Assembly: GCA_964483725.1 (NCBI GenBank)
Contig: CAZACQ010000008.1
Location: 1 to 40,922, forward strand
Direction of reading: 5' to 3'
Length of the DNA: 40,922 bases
Source: CAZACQ01 sp964483725
GTDB lineage: Bacteria; Patescibacteriota; Gracilibacteria; Absconditabacterales; Absconditicoccaceae
The position numbers were made by a program, and so were the translations under genes. Every line of letters starts with the position of its first letter. Within the stretch, counting starts at the first letter, position 1. Positions 33,201 to 40,922 of this stretch are shown piece after piece. The notes beneath the pieces were generated by a model. That model saw only the letters and a list, made by a program, of their open reading frames with translations. It had not been told where the DNA came from and did not search any database.

Positions 33201-36200
33201 AAGTCAAGCACCCAACCATCTGCTCTTGATCAAGTCCATTGAATTCAAGTTCAAATTAGTCATCATATATCTACAGTAGATCATGACCAGTTATATACAT
33301 TTTTTAAATGACTATCATCAACCAAAGGTACATCATTTTTAACCACATATCTAATTCAGGTTGACTTTTTTGTCTCATTTCAAAGATTATCAATAGCTAC
33401 TATATCTATTTCATATATTCACTCTCTATCAGAATCAAATGGAATATCTAAATTTCAACTCACAGAAATCCTACGACCAAAAGCATTATTATCAATTTCA
33501 AGATCATTCAAATCAGCCATCTGAAAAACTTCCACATGATCATCTTCAAAACTTCATGTATTCCATTCAGTATTTCTTTGATATCTAAACTCTACTCTTC
33601 TAAGTCATGAAGTATTAGTAATATAATTATTGTATCAACTACTAAATCATATATCATCTATTGTAAGATCATATCAAATTTCATAAGTATCAGTATCTAC
33701 ATAATAATAACCTGTCCATGGCTCTCATCAAGGCAAATCAGTGATTGGAGTAAGTCATGATATTCAGTCTACATCAATTCCAAAATTTGGTGAAGTATCA
33801 TCATAAATCAAAGGATCAGAATGAAAATAATTTTTATTTCAAGCTTCATCTTTTATATCATATCTAAATATATATGCTCACTCTTCTGTTCAAGTTAAAG
33901 TAGAATTATATCAAGTAAAACTAAAATTATTGAAATTAGAAATGTTCATATCATAAACTCAAGTGTATGATTGATCTAGCTCTCATCAAGAAGATCATCA
34001 TAAATTATCTCATGTAATATAATTTAAAGATGAAATTGATATATCAGAAATATCAGAATATTGTCAATCCCATGAAGACCTAGTTTTATTATTTATTGAT
34101 CAATTAAAGCTAAAATTTCATCATGTATATTGATAATAATAATCAATATAAGACTCTCAAATATCATTAAGTTCAAGAGAATTTAAAGACATTTGCCAAT
34201 TAACTCATGTTCAAAGAACACCATCATCAATATTGAATTCAAGATCATCGATTTCTGGTGGTATTGTATCTTTAACAAAAGATAATTCACTTGATGAACT
34301 ATTACCTACAGCATCATAAACAGTAAGTTCTATAGTATATCATCATTCTTCATAAAAGTCATCTGAAATATCCAAATCGAAAACATATCATGATAGATAT
34401 TCACCTTTATTAGGATCAAAATAATCTATATTTCATTCTGACTCAACATCGCTGTTTCAAGAATCTTGTCAATATATTGTTTTATTTATATCAAAAAGTC
34501 AGCTTCATGTTTCTAATAATGCAAAATCAACAAATAATTGATCCATATATATATTAAAGTAATTATCATTATACAATCAAGTATAATTTTCTGAATAATC
34601 TTTAAAATTAACTCTAATTTCTTCATCCAAAATTTCTGGATCAATACTATCTTTCCATAATTCAAAAACTACTTGATTTTGATTTCATAGTCTATCTTCT
34701 AGATCGAATATCAAATCATTTTTTCACTCAGTAAAAGATCATGATGCAATTTGTGATGTAGTTGAATCATAATCTATATCAAGTATATTATTTCAAGAAG
34801 AAATTTCACTAAGTCAGTTTGATCAACTCAAATACAATGAATAAGAATCAATTCAAACTCATTGAATATCTCATGTAACAACATCACTTAGACTATAAGA
34901 TAAGCTTACATAATCAGTAGCCTTATTTATCCAATCTCTTCAATCTCATATGTCAATTATATCATAACTATCTTCTCATTTATATCTTTGAAAAGAGTTT
35001 TCTACTGTTGGTCAATATGTATCTTTTTCAAAATTTAAATTGTATCAAGCAGCATTTCATATTTCATCCATTACCAAAACAGTAAACTCATTTTCTCATT
35101 CTTTTATATCACTAGCTTCAAAAGTTACATATCATGTGTAATTTTTTCAATCAGTATTGTCTCATTGCAAAGTAAATTCCTCTAATATATCACTATATTC
35201 ATTTTCAAAACTTACAGAAAGCTCTTCAAGATCTCATGTATAAACTATATCATAATTAAATCTAACTCTTTCAGTATTAGACTCTATCCAATAAGTATTA
35301 TCTAAATCTGCCAATCAAGTCCAAGTTCAACTTACATATCTTTCTTTATCAATATCTAATTCAGGTTCATTAGTAGATCTCCAAATTTCAACATTCTCAG
35401 TAGAAGTATTTCAAACATTATCCTCAACAATGATATCAATATTATTTTCTCATTTTTCAAATTCATCTATATTAATTTCAACTTCAGATTCAAAATTACT
35501 GTCTCAAGAAGCATATAGTGTATTATTTAAATATATATCATAATTAGACAATCAAGAATTGTCATCATTAAAATCATATTCAAGAATAACTGAATCTATG
35601 GTTGAATTTATCCATTTTCTATCATCATACTCTATCAAATCAAATTCGTTTGTAGAATAAATATCATATTCAATATCAGGTTTTACTGTATCTTTAAATA
35701 AATATTTAGTATAAAAATCAAAATTTCATATTTCATCAACCAGTTCTCATGTTATTATATTTTCTCATTCCTCAAAAATTGTATGATCAAAAATCACACT
35801 ACCAGTTTTAGCTACGGAAGAATATTCAAAATCATCATTATAAACATCATCATCATTTATAAACATATCAAAACTTAAATTATGTTCATAGTCAGATAAA
35901 TTATTTATTTCATAAAAAATTTCTAATTCATTAACTCATGAAGATAACCAATAATTTCAATCATATTCAACCAAATTTCATAAATTTAAATTTAGATCTA
36001 ATTCTGGATTATTAGTAGACTTATATAAAGTAATACTTAGACTATTCTCATTTCACACATTATCATACACTACTATCTCTACTTCATTCTCTCATTCCTC
36101 AAATTCTTCTACTGGTATAGTTAGTGTATCAGCAAAATTACTATCTTCACTTAGATAGCTATCGTCATTTATTCTTATATCATATTCTCTCAATCCACTT

Positions 36201-38086
36201 CATTCATCTAGTAATTCATAACTCAACTCTAATTCTTCTACACTTGAATTTATCCATTTCTCTCACTCATTTTCTATATAACCACTCATAACAAACTCTT
36301 CTATGCTTGGAGCTTCTGTGTCTTTATATACTATAAGATTTCATTCTTCATAATTTCATATTGCATCTTCTACTTCTATTCTTATCTCATTAGTTTCTCA
36401 TTCTTCAAATCCTTCTACATCAAATGACAATTCTCATTCAATATTATCTCATGTCATTGTCAAAGTCTCTGAATCTTCTTCTCAATTTAACTCATATCTT
36501 AATTCTAGTTCTCAAAATTCTCATTCGTAATCTATACTATATCACACTACTACTTCTCATGTTGATTCATTTATCCAGTAGTCTCAATTATATTCTGACA
36601 AGTTTCATGTATATAAGCTCAATCATAATTCTGGATCATTACTTGATTTACTTACTATCATACTATCACTATTCTCATTTCACACATTATCATACACTAC
36701 TATCTCTACTTCATTCTCTCATTCCTCAAATTCTTCTACTGGTATAGTTAGTGTATCAGCAAAATTACTATCTTCACTTAGATAGCTATCGTCATTTATT
36801 CTTATATCATATTCTCTCAATCCACTTCATTCATCTAGTAATTCATAACTCAACTCTAATTCTTCTACACTTGAATTTATCCATTTCTCTCACTCATTTT
36901 CTATATAACCACTCATAACAAACTCTTCTATGCTTGGGTATATATTGTCAATATATACATATTCTGTCTTTGAATATGTATTTCAATATTCATCAACTAA
37001 TATAACTTTAAATTCTTGTTCAGAATTTTCTTGAATATCATCATTATCATTAAATGGATCATCATTTAAATAATATAAATATTCTGATAATTCTGTATCA
37101 ATTTGTTCTCATATTCATTCAATATCTACATTATTCTTTCATGAATAATAATAAAGTCAATCATCAAAGTAATCATATCAACTTACTTGAATATCAAAAT
37201 CGAAACTAGGAGTTTTATAATTATACTCATTGATCACATCTCATTCGATAGACTCAAAAACAATATCAATATCCCAAGATTCAGACTTATCAAAATCTTG
37301 ATAATTAAACATATTTATTGAAAAATTATCATTATATTCTTCTTCATTTCAATCAACTGATACTACAATATTTTCTATCAAATCATCATATCAATTCAAA
37401 TCAACATCAAAACTTAGATCAGAAAGATCTCATCAAAGTATATCTGAATCTATTATATCTCAAGAAAAAGTAAGAAAATCGTTATCTGAAATTACAAATT
37501 TATTTTCTACATTATTGAAAGATAAATTATTATATTCATTATTCGGAGACTCTTCCAAGTATACTCAAGTTCAAATATTATTTATATCAATATCATTGAA
37601 ATCACCTCAAGTAGAACCATATAAACCAATTCAAGCATATAAAGATACATTAGAAATAAAGAAATCTTGCAATGAATAAAAAGTAAGATAATCTATATCT
37701 AAATTATCAATAAATATATTATCACTTGAATCTGCTGAAAATCATTCAAAACTTGTATTATCTAATGATTCTCAAATTAAAGCAATACAATTTCAGTCAA
37801 AATCTATCTCTGTACTAGCAGAATAATCTCAACTCGGTATCTTATAAATTGAATCACCAGAAAAAGAAAATCATAAATCTATTTCATAAGATCAAGTTGA
37901 TATTTCATTTACTCAATTCAATTCTGTAATATCATATATATTATCAGTGGAAATTTCACAATTAGTATCAGAATATATTTCATCAACCAACTCAATTCAA
38001 GTTAAATTGTAATAATCTGATCAATAAACTATTTGTCATATAGATATTAATGTAAATCAAAGAAATAGTTTTATTATTGTTTTCAT
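24218..38086 (-). CDS. Giant secreted Ig-repeat surface protein, 4,622 aa
   Basis: One uninterrupted table-25 frame of 4,623 codons; I read it through and met no in-frame TAA or TAG before 24218. Residues 1-22 are a signal peptide (MKTIIKLFLGFTLISIGQIV). Residues about 60-250 look like a parallel beta-helix, with short IxxNNIGxGVYL-type rungs. Residues about 300-1600 are Ig-like domains of about 105 residues marked by a D-x-x-G-N turn; I counted at least eleven (YDNVGN, EDAIGN, VDEIGN, EDNVGN, MDEIGN, EDRLGN, YDAVGN and others). The remaining 3,000 residues are acidic, Asp/Tyr/Ser-rich and beta-like with sparse cysteines and occasional CDVNGNC-type turns. After an acidic Ser/Pro linker (about 4230-4250) a distinct C-terminal module follows, including GGNIFVDKGITNIDSF. 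No LPXTG motif or C-terminal anchor helix is seen. Likely a cell-surface adhesin or host-contact protein (inference). Confidence 0.88.
36041..36310 (-). repeat. 270-bp perfect repeat, distal copy (residues 593-682 of the giant protein)
   Basis: Base-for-base identical to 36668-36937 over 270 bp at an offset of 627 bp (209 codons, in frame). Encodes an Ig-like module running from PSIEEFVMSGYIENEGEKW to YDNVGNENS. One unrelated Ig-like module lies between the copies. Confidence 0.95.
36668..36937 (-). repeat. 270-bp perfect repeat, proximal copy (residues 384-473 of the giant protein)
   Basis: Identical to 36041-36310. Flanking codons diverge at once on both sides, so identity ends sharply at the module borders, pointing to recent duplication or gene conversion. 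Confidence 0.95.
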
Positions 38087-38142
38087 TTTATTTTTTGTTT
38101 TTATATAAATTCTATAAGCTTAAATAATATTTTCCATATTAA

Positions 38143-38170
38143 ATTATACCCTATAAATTATCTTTGTCAA
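38143..38170 (-). promoter_or_regulatory. Consensus sigma-70-type promoter of the giant gene
   Basis: TTGACA (38165-38170) and TATAAT (38143-38148), both perfect, with a 16-bp spacer; the ATG at 38086 is 56 bases downstream of the -10 box. The -35 lies inside the last codons of the upstream anchored-protein gene, whose stop is at 38158-38160 in the spacer. Suggests strong independent expression. Confidence 0.85.
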
Positions 38171-38613
38171 CCCAATTTTATAAAGTTTCTTGAATCGTAA
38201 GAAGATGAGCTGTAAATTACCATCTTTCAATTTATATTTAAATAAAAATCTCCTCTAGTTATTCTTCAAGATCAATAACTTTCTTCTTCTTTAATACAAG
38301 ATAACATATCATCAGAAATATCATAATTTTTAAGTACTATATCTTCATGTGAAAGCTCAATATCATTTCAATAATTATTAAAGCATTCACTAAAATCTCT
38401 TTTAACATTTACTTTTGTATCTGGAGGTAAAACAAATTCAAAATAAGCTTGTCAATCTTCATAAAAATAATCTAAATCATCTGTTGATACTGCTGATGAA
38501 CCATCTCAATCAGAAGACAACAAAACAAATAGAATAATAATTACTAAAATCATAACAAAAGCTAATATAAACAAAGAGTTATTTGATTTAAATTTTTCTA
38601 TAAATTTATTCAT
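38158..38613 (-). CDS. Membrane-anchored protein of unknown function, 151 aa
   Basis: Not recognised. MNKFIEKFKSNN is a basic cytoplasmic start, followed by one hydrophobic helix (about 14-33, ending LLSS) and an acidic exported domain: STDDLDYFYEDGQAYFEFVL, DTKVNVKRDF, two cysteines (about 73 and 102) that could pair, then RITRGDFYLNINGKMVIYSS. Looks like a single-pass anchored small beta domain. Own promoter directly upstream. Its last codons (LGGQR, then TAA) carry the -35 box of the giant gene, so the two are closely packed; a functional link with the giant surface protein is only suggested by position. Confidence 0.68.
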
Positions 38614-38648
38614 TTATTTTAATTTTATATATAAATATTATATAATAA

Positions 38649-38676
38649 ATTATAATCTATTTTCTTTTAAAGTCAA
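38649..38676 (-). promoter_or_regulatory. Promoter of the 151-aa anchored protein gene
   Basis: TTGACT (38671-38676), 16-bp spacer, TATAAT (38649-38654), 35 bases before the ATG. The -35 box overlaps the end of the T tract of the tRNA terminator. Confidence 0.7.
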
Positions 38677-38700
38677 AAAAAAATCTTGGTAAATACCAAG
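38675..38700 (-). terminator. Terminator after the tRNA-Lys/tRNA-Trp pair
   Basis: Minus strand CTTGGTA-TT-TACCAAG followed by A and a run of at least eight T, 13 bases after the tRNA-Trp discriminator base. Confidence 0.8.
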
Positions 38701-38712
38701 TTTATAATAATT

Positions 38713-38785
38713 CAGGGGCGACAGGACTTGAACCCGCGACAAGCGGCTTTGGAGACCGCTGCTCTACCAACTGAGCTACGCCCCT
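38713..38785 (-). tRNA. tRNA-Trp(CCA)
   Basis: Cloverleaf: acceptor AGGGGCG/CGCCCCT, D arm TAGCTCAGTTGGTAGAGCA, anticodon loop CTCCAAA with anticodon CCA, T arm GCGGGTTCAAGTCCTGT, discriminator G as expected for Trp. No encoded CCA tail. A CCA anticodon reads only UGG, consistent with UGA not being Trp in this genome. Confidence 0.93.
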
Positions 38786-38797
38786 TTATTTGAAATT

Positions 38798-38870
38798 TGG
38801 GTCAGGAGGGGCTCGAACCCTCGACCTTGGGCTTAAGAGGCCCCTGCTCTGCCAGCTGAGCTACTGACCC
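38798..38870 (-). tRNA. tRNA-Lys(CTT)
   Basis: Acceptor GGGTCAG/CTGACCC, D arm TAGCTCAGCTGGCAGAGCA, anticodon loop CTCTTAA with anticodon CTT, T arm GAGGGTTCGAGCCCCTC, discriminator A. No encoded CCA. Only 12 bases upstream of tRNA-Trp; both are probably processed from one transcript. Confidence 0.92.
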
Positions 38871-39016
38871 AAAATTGAAATACAAGTTGGATTATAATGT
38901 TTTATTCAACAATTTCAAGCATTTTTTCTGTTTTTTATAAAAGCATTTTGGATTGACTTTTTTAAAAAAAGCAGTAAATATACAAAAAAATTTTAAATAA
39001 TAATTTTGAATTAATC

Positions 39017-39316
39017 ATGATTGAAAAACTAAATATATTTTGACAAAGTATAAATCATACTAATAGCTCTGAAGAAGACGAAATTGCAACTACACAAAAA
39101 CTAATTGATGAACTAAACTGAAAAAATATAATGAAAATTTCAGAATGAGTATTTTGAGTAAAGACTAGATGAGACTTTCGAATAATAGTAAATTCAAAAG
39201 GTGAAGAACTTATTGATTGAAAATTTGATGAAATTTTTGTAGATCAAGAATGAAAAAATATTTACTTATTAAAATGAGATATAAAAGTAAGCATAAATGT
39301 TGACAAATTAACTTAA
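39017..39316 (+). CDS. Small UGA-rich protein, 99 aa, unknown
   Basis: No firm family. MIEKLNIFGQSINHTNSSEE is polar; the second half (about 40-95) reads as short beta strands, KISEGVFGVKTRGDFRIIVN and ELIDGKFDEIFVDQEGKNIY, with the IDGKFDEI pattern reminiscent of WG-repeat units (one and a half copies at most). Seven UGA glycines in 99 residues make the frame convincing under table 25; the standard code would give no ORF. No signal peptide or membrane segment. It stands alone upstream of tRNA-His, with the divergent tRNA-Lys/Trp pair behind it. Confidence 0.65.
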
Positions 39317-39381
39317 CTTTTAGTTGATTTTTAAGAGAATATCATTATACTGATGTCCGTTTAGTAATTTTTTTATTATAT

Positions 39382-39458
39382 GGCGGCTGTAGCTCAATTG
39401 GCAGAGCACTGGGTTGTGGTCCTAGTTGTTGCGGGTTCAAGTCCCGTCAGCCGCCCCA
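39382..39458 (+). tRNA. tRNA-His(GTG), CCA encoded
   Basis: Acceptor GCGGCTG/CAGCCGC with the His-specific extra G(-1) at 39382 facing C73 at 39455; D arm TAGCTCAATTGGCAGAGCA; anticodon loop TTGTGGT with anticodon GTG; T arm GCGGGTTCAAGTCCCGT. CCA at 39456-39458 is present in the DNA, unlike the two tRNAs on the other strand. Confidence 0.94.
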
Positions 39459-39497
39459 TTAAATTAGTTTAAAGGTGAAAGATAAAAGATAAATATT

Positions 39498-39533
39498 AAA
39501 AAAAACAACTTACATTCTTTAAGTTGTTTTTTT
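39498..39533 (+). terminator. Terminator downstream of tRNA-His
   Basis: AAAAACAACTTA-cattctt-TAAGTTGTTTTTTT on the plus strand, 40 bases after the tRNA. The A tract could serve a minus-strand transcript too, but no minus-strand gene ends here. Confidence 0.8.
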
Positions 39534-39625
39534 GTTTTTAGAAAAATCTATATATTCTAAACCTGTATTGTTAATTTGAAAACTACAACAATTAATATAT
39601 TCTATTTAGAAAATAATATAAAATT

Positions 39626-40039
39626 TTAATTTGGCTCTTCTAGTGCTAATTTTTCTAACAAAACTTTTCTCAAAAGAATACAATCTTCAATTAAATTTTG
39701 ACGATTTTCTCTTCTCGATTTTTTCAAAGAAGGCAATAATTCATTATTTATAGTATTTAATATATTTCTGGCAGAATCTATAGATAAATCTCTAATATGA
39801 GATTGATAATGATATGGGATCACAAAACTTTCTCTTTGATAATCTCATAAAATATTTTCTCACTTATCCAAACTTCTCAAAAGTGCTCATATGTAATCAT
39901 CACAAGTAAGTCATATTCTTGACCTCAATTCTGATAATTTTTTAGATTGTCATATTGTAGTCAATTCAAGAAATTTACTGGAATCATTTGGATCCATATG
40001 TTCTCTTCTCTTTGATTCAAAATCAATAACTTCTCACAT
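39626..40039 (-). CDS. Hypothetical cytoplasmic protein, 137 aa
   Basis: Not recognised. Begins MGEVIDFESKRREHMDPNDS and is predicted all-helical and charged, with Arg/Lys/Glu-rich heptad-like stretches (SKKLSELRSRIGL, DSARNILNTINNELLPSLKK, SRRENRQNLIEDCILLRKV). Two cysteines, no metal motif. UGA encodes the glycines of the N-terminal half. No signal peptide or membrane segment. It follows the foreign-looking edge gene on the same strand but behind that gene's terminator. Could be a small DNA- or protein-binding factor; no evidence allows a choice. Confidence 0.6.
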
Positions 40040-40138
40040 TTAATTATTTTTAGATATATAAATATTTTAACATTAATTAACTAAATCATAACAAAAGTCA
40101 AGTAAAACAAGAAAAATAAGTTAATTTATAATAATTAA

Positions 40139-40164
40139 AAAAGGTGATGGGAACAATACCCACC
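40139..40164 (-). terminator. Intrinsic terminator of the right-edge gene
   Basis: Minus strand GGTGGTGGG and CCCATCACC form a 9-bp stem (one G-U) with a TATTGTT loop, then TTTTTT. It marks the exact border where base composition drops back to the AT-rich background. Confidence 0.85.
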
Positions 40165-40182
40165 ACCAAAAGATTGTCATTT

Positions 40183-40922
40183 CTAGTCTTGCCCTTCCAG
40201 AAGCTCCATTCTCTCTTCGAGACTAAGATTATCAAACTCTCGAGCGGAATCTTGCTTCTGAGTATCCAACTCCTGCTCCTGGATAATCAAGTCCCTAGAA
40301 GGAGTAGAGTCAAGCCAGGGATTCAGAAGAGACTCTACAGAAAGGACTTTTTCACCAGTATCCATGGCTTCAAAGCTAACAAGCCTACCCACCTCAGCAA
40401 CCAAAAATTCTGGCATGTCAGAAGTAAGAGCTTTGAAAGCTTTGTTTTCTTTTCCATCAATCTGAAAGTAAGCAACAATCGATCCATCTACTGATAGACG
40501 ATCAATAAAGCTGATCTTACCTTCAAATTTTTGGACCCATCCTTGTGTTTCTACAATATTTCCTTTTACCAAAGCCTCATTGAAATCCTCTTCGACTTCT
40601 TTGGGTTGAATCTGTGATGATACAGAATCAGACCTGAACATAACAGAACTGCTCAACAAGATTGCTATTATCGTAATAATAGCAATTGACGGCACTACAT
40701 AAATACTCTTATTGAACAAGTTCTCAACTTGAACTTCGTGAGGAGTAGAGTTTGCATTGATCTGATAGATCAAAGACAAGACCCAACCAAGAGTAAGGCC
40801 CATCAAACTCCATACTACAAAAGCTAAGTGCAGGTTTATTGGAGTAAAATACCAAATACCCACAAAAAAGCCTACCAGCCCAATCACAAATAAAACTAGC
40901 GAATGTGAAATATGGAACTGGT
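40183..40922 (-). CDS. Membrane protein of unknown function with foreign codon usage, 5' end off window
   Basis: The frame is open to the window edge (at least 245 codons), so the GTG at 40887 need not be the start. Three hydrophobic helices precede a soluble domain: VLFVIGLVGFFVGIWYF, LAFVVWSLMGLTLGWVLSLI, and YVVPSIAIITIIAILLSSS. The C-terminal part (about 105-190 counted from the GTG) looks beta-rich, OB-like (VETQGWVQKFEGKISFIDRL, GRLVSFEAMDTGEKVLSVES), then an acidic helical tail. Not recognised as a family. All 13 visible glycines are GGN and none UGA; Leu uses CTC and CTG freely; stop is TAG. At 40261-40320 30 of 60 bases are G or C, against 13 of 60 at 39721-39780. It is either a recent acquisition from a standard-code organism or mobile element, or an assembly join. 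Confidence 0.75.
   Translation of the reverse strand, partial: QFHISHSLVLFVIGLVGFFVGIWYFTPINLHLAFVVWSLMGLTLGWVLSLIYQINANSTPHEVQVENLFNKSIYVVPSIAIITIIAILLSSSVMFRSDSVSSQIQPKEVEEDFNEALVKGNIVETQGWVQKFEGKISFIDRLSVDGSIVAYFQIDGKENKAFKALTSDMPEFLVAEVGRLVSFEAMDTGEKVLSVESLLNPWLDSTPSRDLIIQEQELDTQKQDSAREFDNLSLEERMELLEGQD

Noticed and set aside
36424..36747. 107-codon plus-strand ORF of mostly Leu/Ile/Ser
   Set aside because: Antisense shadow of the giant gene; low-complexity composition mirrors its Asp/Glu/Asn codons.
24218..38086. Clusters of direct repeats as a CRISPR array or satellite
   Set aside because: The repetition is codon-level bias (Asp, Glu, Ser, Asn) plus one in-frame module duplication; there are no regular short repeats with unique spacers.
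1..40100. Widespread in-frame UGA as sequencing errors, pseudogenes, selenocysteine or Trp (code 4)
   Set aside because: UGA coincides with invariant glycines in many unrelated families and frames are never shifted; no SECIS pattern is needed, and Trp would break P-loops and GGG motifs. tRNA-Trp has a CCA anticodon.

Overview
The window reads coherently only if UGA is glycine (NCBI translation table 25). Under the standard code almost every gene is shattered. With UGA as Gly, long collinear ORFs appear and UGA falls exactly on conserved glycines: the thymidylate kinase P-loop, the GGGRCN flavoprotein motif, the SerRS motifs and the dCTP deaminase core. The DNA is very AT-rich, most genes lack a clear Shine-Dalgarno, and spacers are short. 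This points to a Candidate Phyla Radiation bacterium of the Gracilibacteria (BD1-5) / Absconditabacteria (SR1) group; I cannot decide which from sequence alone.

Layout. 1-3808, minus strand: a partial HI0933/BaiN-type flavoprotein, a PsiE-family membrane protein, mutL with the endonuclease motif, and a small membrane protein. 3990-4275, plus: an unassigned structured RNA with its own promoter and terminator. 4348-5568: a pseudouridine synthase facing nrdR. 5595-7802, minus: a 735-residue orphan. 7966-9815, plus: serS and a TsaC/Sua5 protein. 9818-12805, minus: a tight pheA - secreted transglutaminase-like - tmk operon. 12945-14348, plus: a LysM/lytic transglycosylase protein. 14408-15610, minus: a 2-Cys peroxiredoxin and an anchored orphan. 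15729-17251, plus: an overlapping nucleosidase / SPL-type radical SAM pair. 17276-19222, minus: a sigma-region-4/HARE-HTH-like regulator and a DedA protein. 19389-20003, plus: superoxide dismutase. 20045-24114, minus: an ATP-grasp/DUF1704 fusion, ruvA, dut and dcd.

24218-38086, minus: a single 4,622-codon reading frame encoding a giant secreted Ig-repeat protein with a consensus promoter. 38158-40039: an anchored orphan, tRNA-Trp and tRNA-Lys, a small UGA-rich protein, tRNA-His and another orphan. At the right edge (40139-40922) composition changes abruptly: the gene there is GC-richer and encodes all 13 visible glycines with GGN, so it is either foreign or chimeric.

Functional threads. dcd, dut, tmk and nrdR cover dCTP to dUTP to dUMP, phosphorylation of dTMP, and ribonucleotide reductase control. 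mutL and ruvA are repair and recombination genes. Superoxide dismutase and peroxiredoxin form an oxidative-stress pair. The giant protein, the secreted transglutaminase-like protein and the LysM/transglycosylase are candidates for the cell-surface interactions of an episymbiotic or predatory lifestyle. Convergent genes are separated by symmetric terminator hairpins or by only 2-3 bases.
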